Assembly: GCF_032854445.1 (NCBI RefSeq)
Contig: NC_088302.1
Location: forward strand, 622,001-682,000
Length of the DNA: 60,000 nt
Source: Liolophura sinensis
Lineage: Eukaryota > Mollusca > Polyplacophora > Chitonida > Chitonidae
Direction of reading: 5' to 3'
In this document: piece by piece, positions 59,441 through 60,000 of the stretch
Position numbering within the stretch: position 1 is the stretch's first letter
Layout: every line of letters begins with the position of its first letter
The notes under the pieces: model-generated
Databases searched by the model: none
What the model saw: only the letters and a program-made list of their open reading frames with translations
What the model was told of the DNA's origin: nothing
Made by a program: the position numbers and the translations under genes

Positions 59441-60000
59441 TGGTTAATGGTGCTAATGTCAAGTTGTGCATGAAACCATGTCTATCAACAAGTCACTGTC
59501 TGCATGGTTAATAGTGCTAATGGTGGTTGTACAGGAAGCCATGTCCATCAACAAGTCACTGTCTTCATAGTTAATAGTGCTAATGTTTGGTTGTACAGGA
59601 AGCCATGTCCATCAACATGTCACTGTCTCCATAGTTAATAGTGCTAATGTTTGGTTGTACAGGAAGCCATGTCCATCAACATGTCACTGTCTCCATAGTT
59701 AATAGTGCTAATGTTTGGTTGTACAGGAAGCCATGTTCACCAACAAGTCACTATCTCCATAGTTAATAGTGCTAATGTTTGGTTGTACAGGAAGCCATGT
59801 CCATCTACATGTCACTGTCTCCATAGTTAATAGTGCTAATGTCAAGTTGTGCATGAAACCATGTCCATCAACATGTCACTATCTCCATAGTTAATAGTGC
59901 TAATGTTTGGTTGTACAGGAAGCCATGTCCATCTACATGTCACTGTCTCCATAGTTAATAGTGCTAATGTCAAGTTGTGCATGAAACCATGTCCATCAAC
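59441..60000. repeat. 64-bp array of acceptor plus start of the next motor exon (9 copies, open to the right)
   Basis: Most units contain GGTTGTACAG followed by GAAGCCATGTCCATCAAC and TCACTGTCT, which encodes EAMSINKSLS, the conserved kinesin sequence expected after exon 31. Most copies then read CCATAG or TCATAG, a stop. Copies 1, 7 and 9 have CATG instead of CAGG and lack the acceptor AG. Copy 1 alone continues CTGTCTGCATGG, close to the expected ALG codons. The intact exon is presumably beyond base 60000. Confidence 0.9.

Overview
This window is animal nuclear DNA. The evidence is a long intron-rich gene with GT-AG splice sites, tRNA-derived SINEs ending in AATAAATA repeats, a decayed Polinton/Maverick-type element, and very large amounts of minisatellite DNA. 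The SINE 3' end (TTCTTGAGTA, then ACACCAATCAAATAAATA) resembles elements I associate from memory with molluscs and brachiopods, so a lophotrochozoan is my best guess. I cannot fix the species.

Layout. (1) 1-3771 holds a broken Polinton-like element that runs off the left edge. On the + strand are a major capsid protein relic (3-785) and a packaging ATPase relic (757-1351); facing them on the - strand is a family-B DNA polymerase relic (1497-3771). All carry frameshifts and deletions. (2) 3772-4728 has no recognisable gene. (3) 4729-8880 is an intergenic 48-bp satellite with higher-order structure. (4) 8881-13163 is mostly unique AT-rich DNA that may contain the promoter and 5' UTR of the next gene. 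(5) 13164-59326 is one gene on the + strand: 31 coding exons, whose splice phases all agree, encode the first 1352 residues of a kinesin-14 of the KCBP/sea-urchin kinesin-C type. It has a basic disordered N-terminus, a very long coiled coil and a C-terminal motor. The motor continues past the right edge.

The notable feature is the introns. By my interval estimates, tandem arrays (unit sizes 18 to about 130 bp, from 2 to about 100 copies) make up roughly half of the gene. Several are not random satellites: their unit is a copy of the neighbouring exon end together with its splice site. Exons 6, 10 and 13 have had their 3' end plus GT donor duplicated 8, about 18 and 2 times into the following intron. 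Exons 26 and 31 have had their acceptor region duplicated 2 times and once upstream. At the right edge, an acceptor plus the start of the next motor exon (EAMSINKSLS) is repeated 9 times, most copies ending in a stop codon. Other arrays abut an acceptor or carry acceptor-like or donor-like sequence in every unit. I treat this junction-anchored amplification as the main discovery candidate. From memory, intronic minisatellites of this general kind have been described in amphioxus under the name 'mirages'; that must be checked before claiming novelty.

Four SINE copies of one family (three with target-site duplications) sit in introns. The long open frames inside arrays arise because many units are multiples of three, and I do not call them genes.
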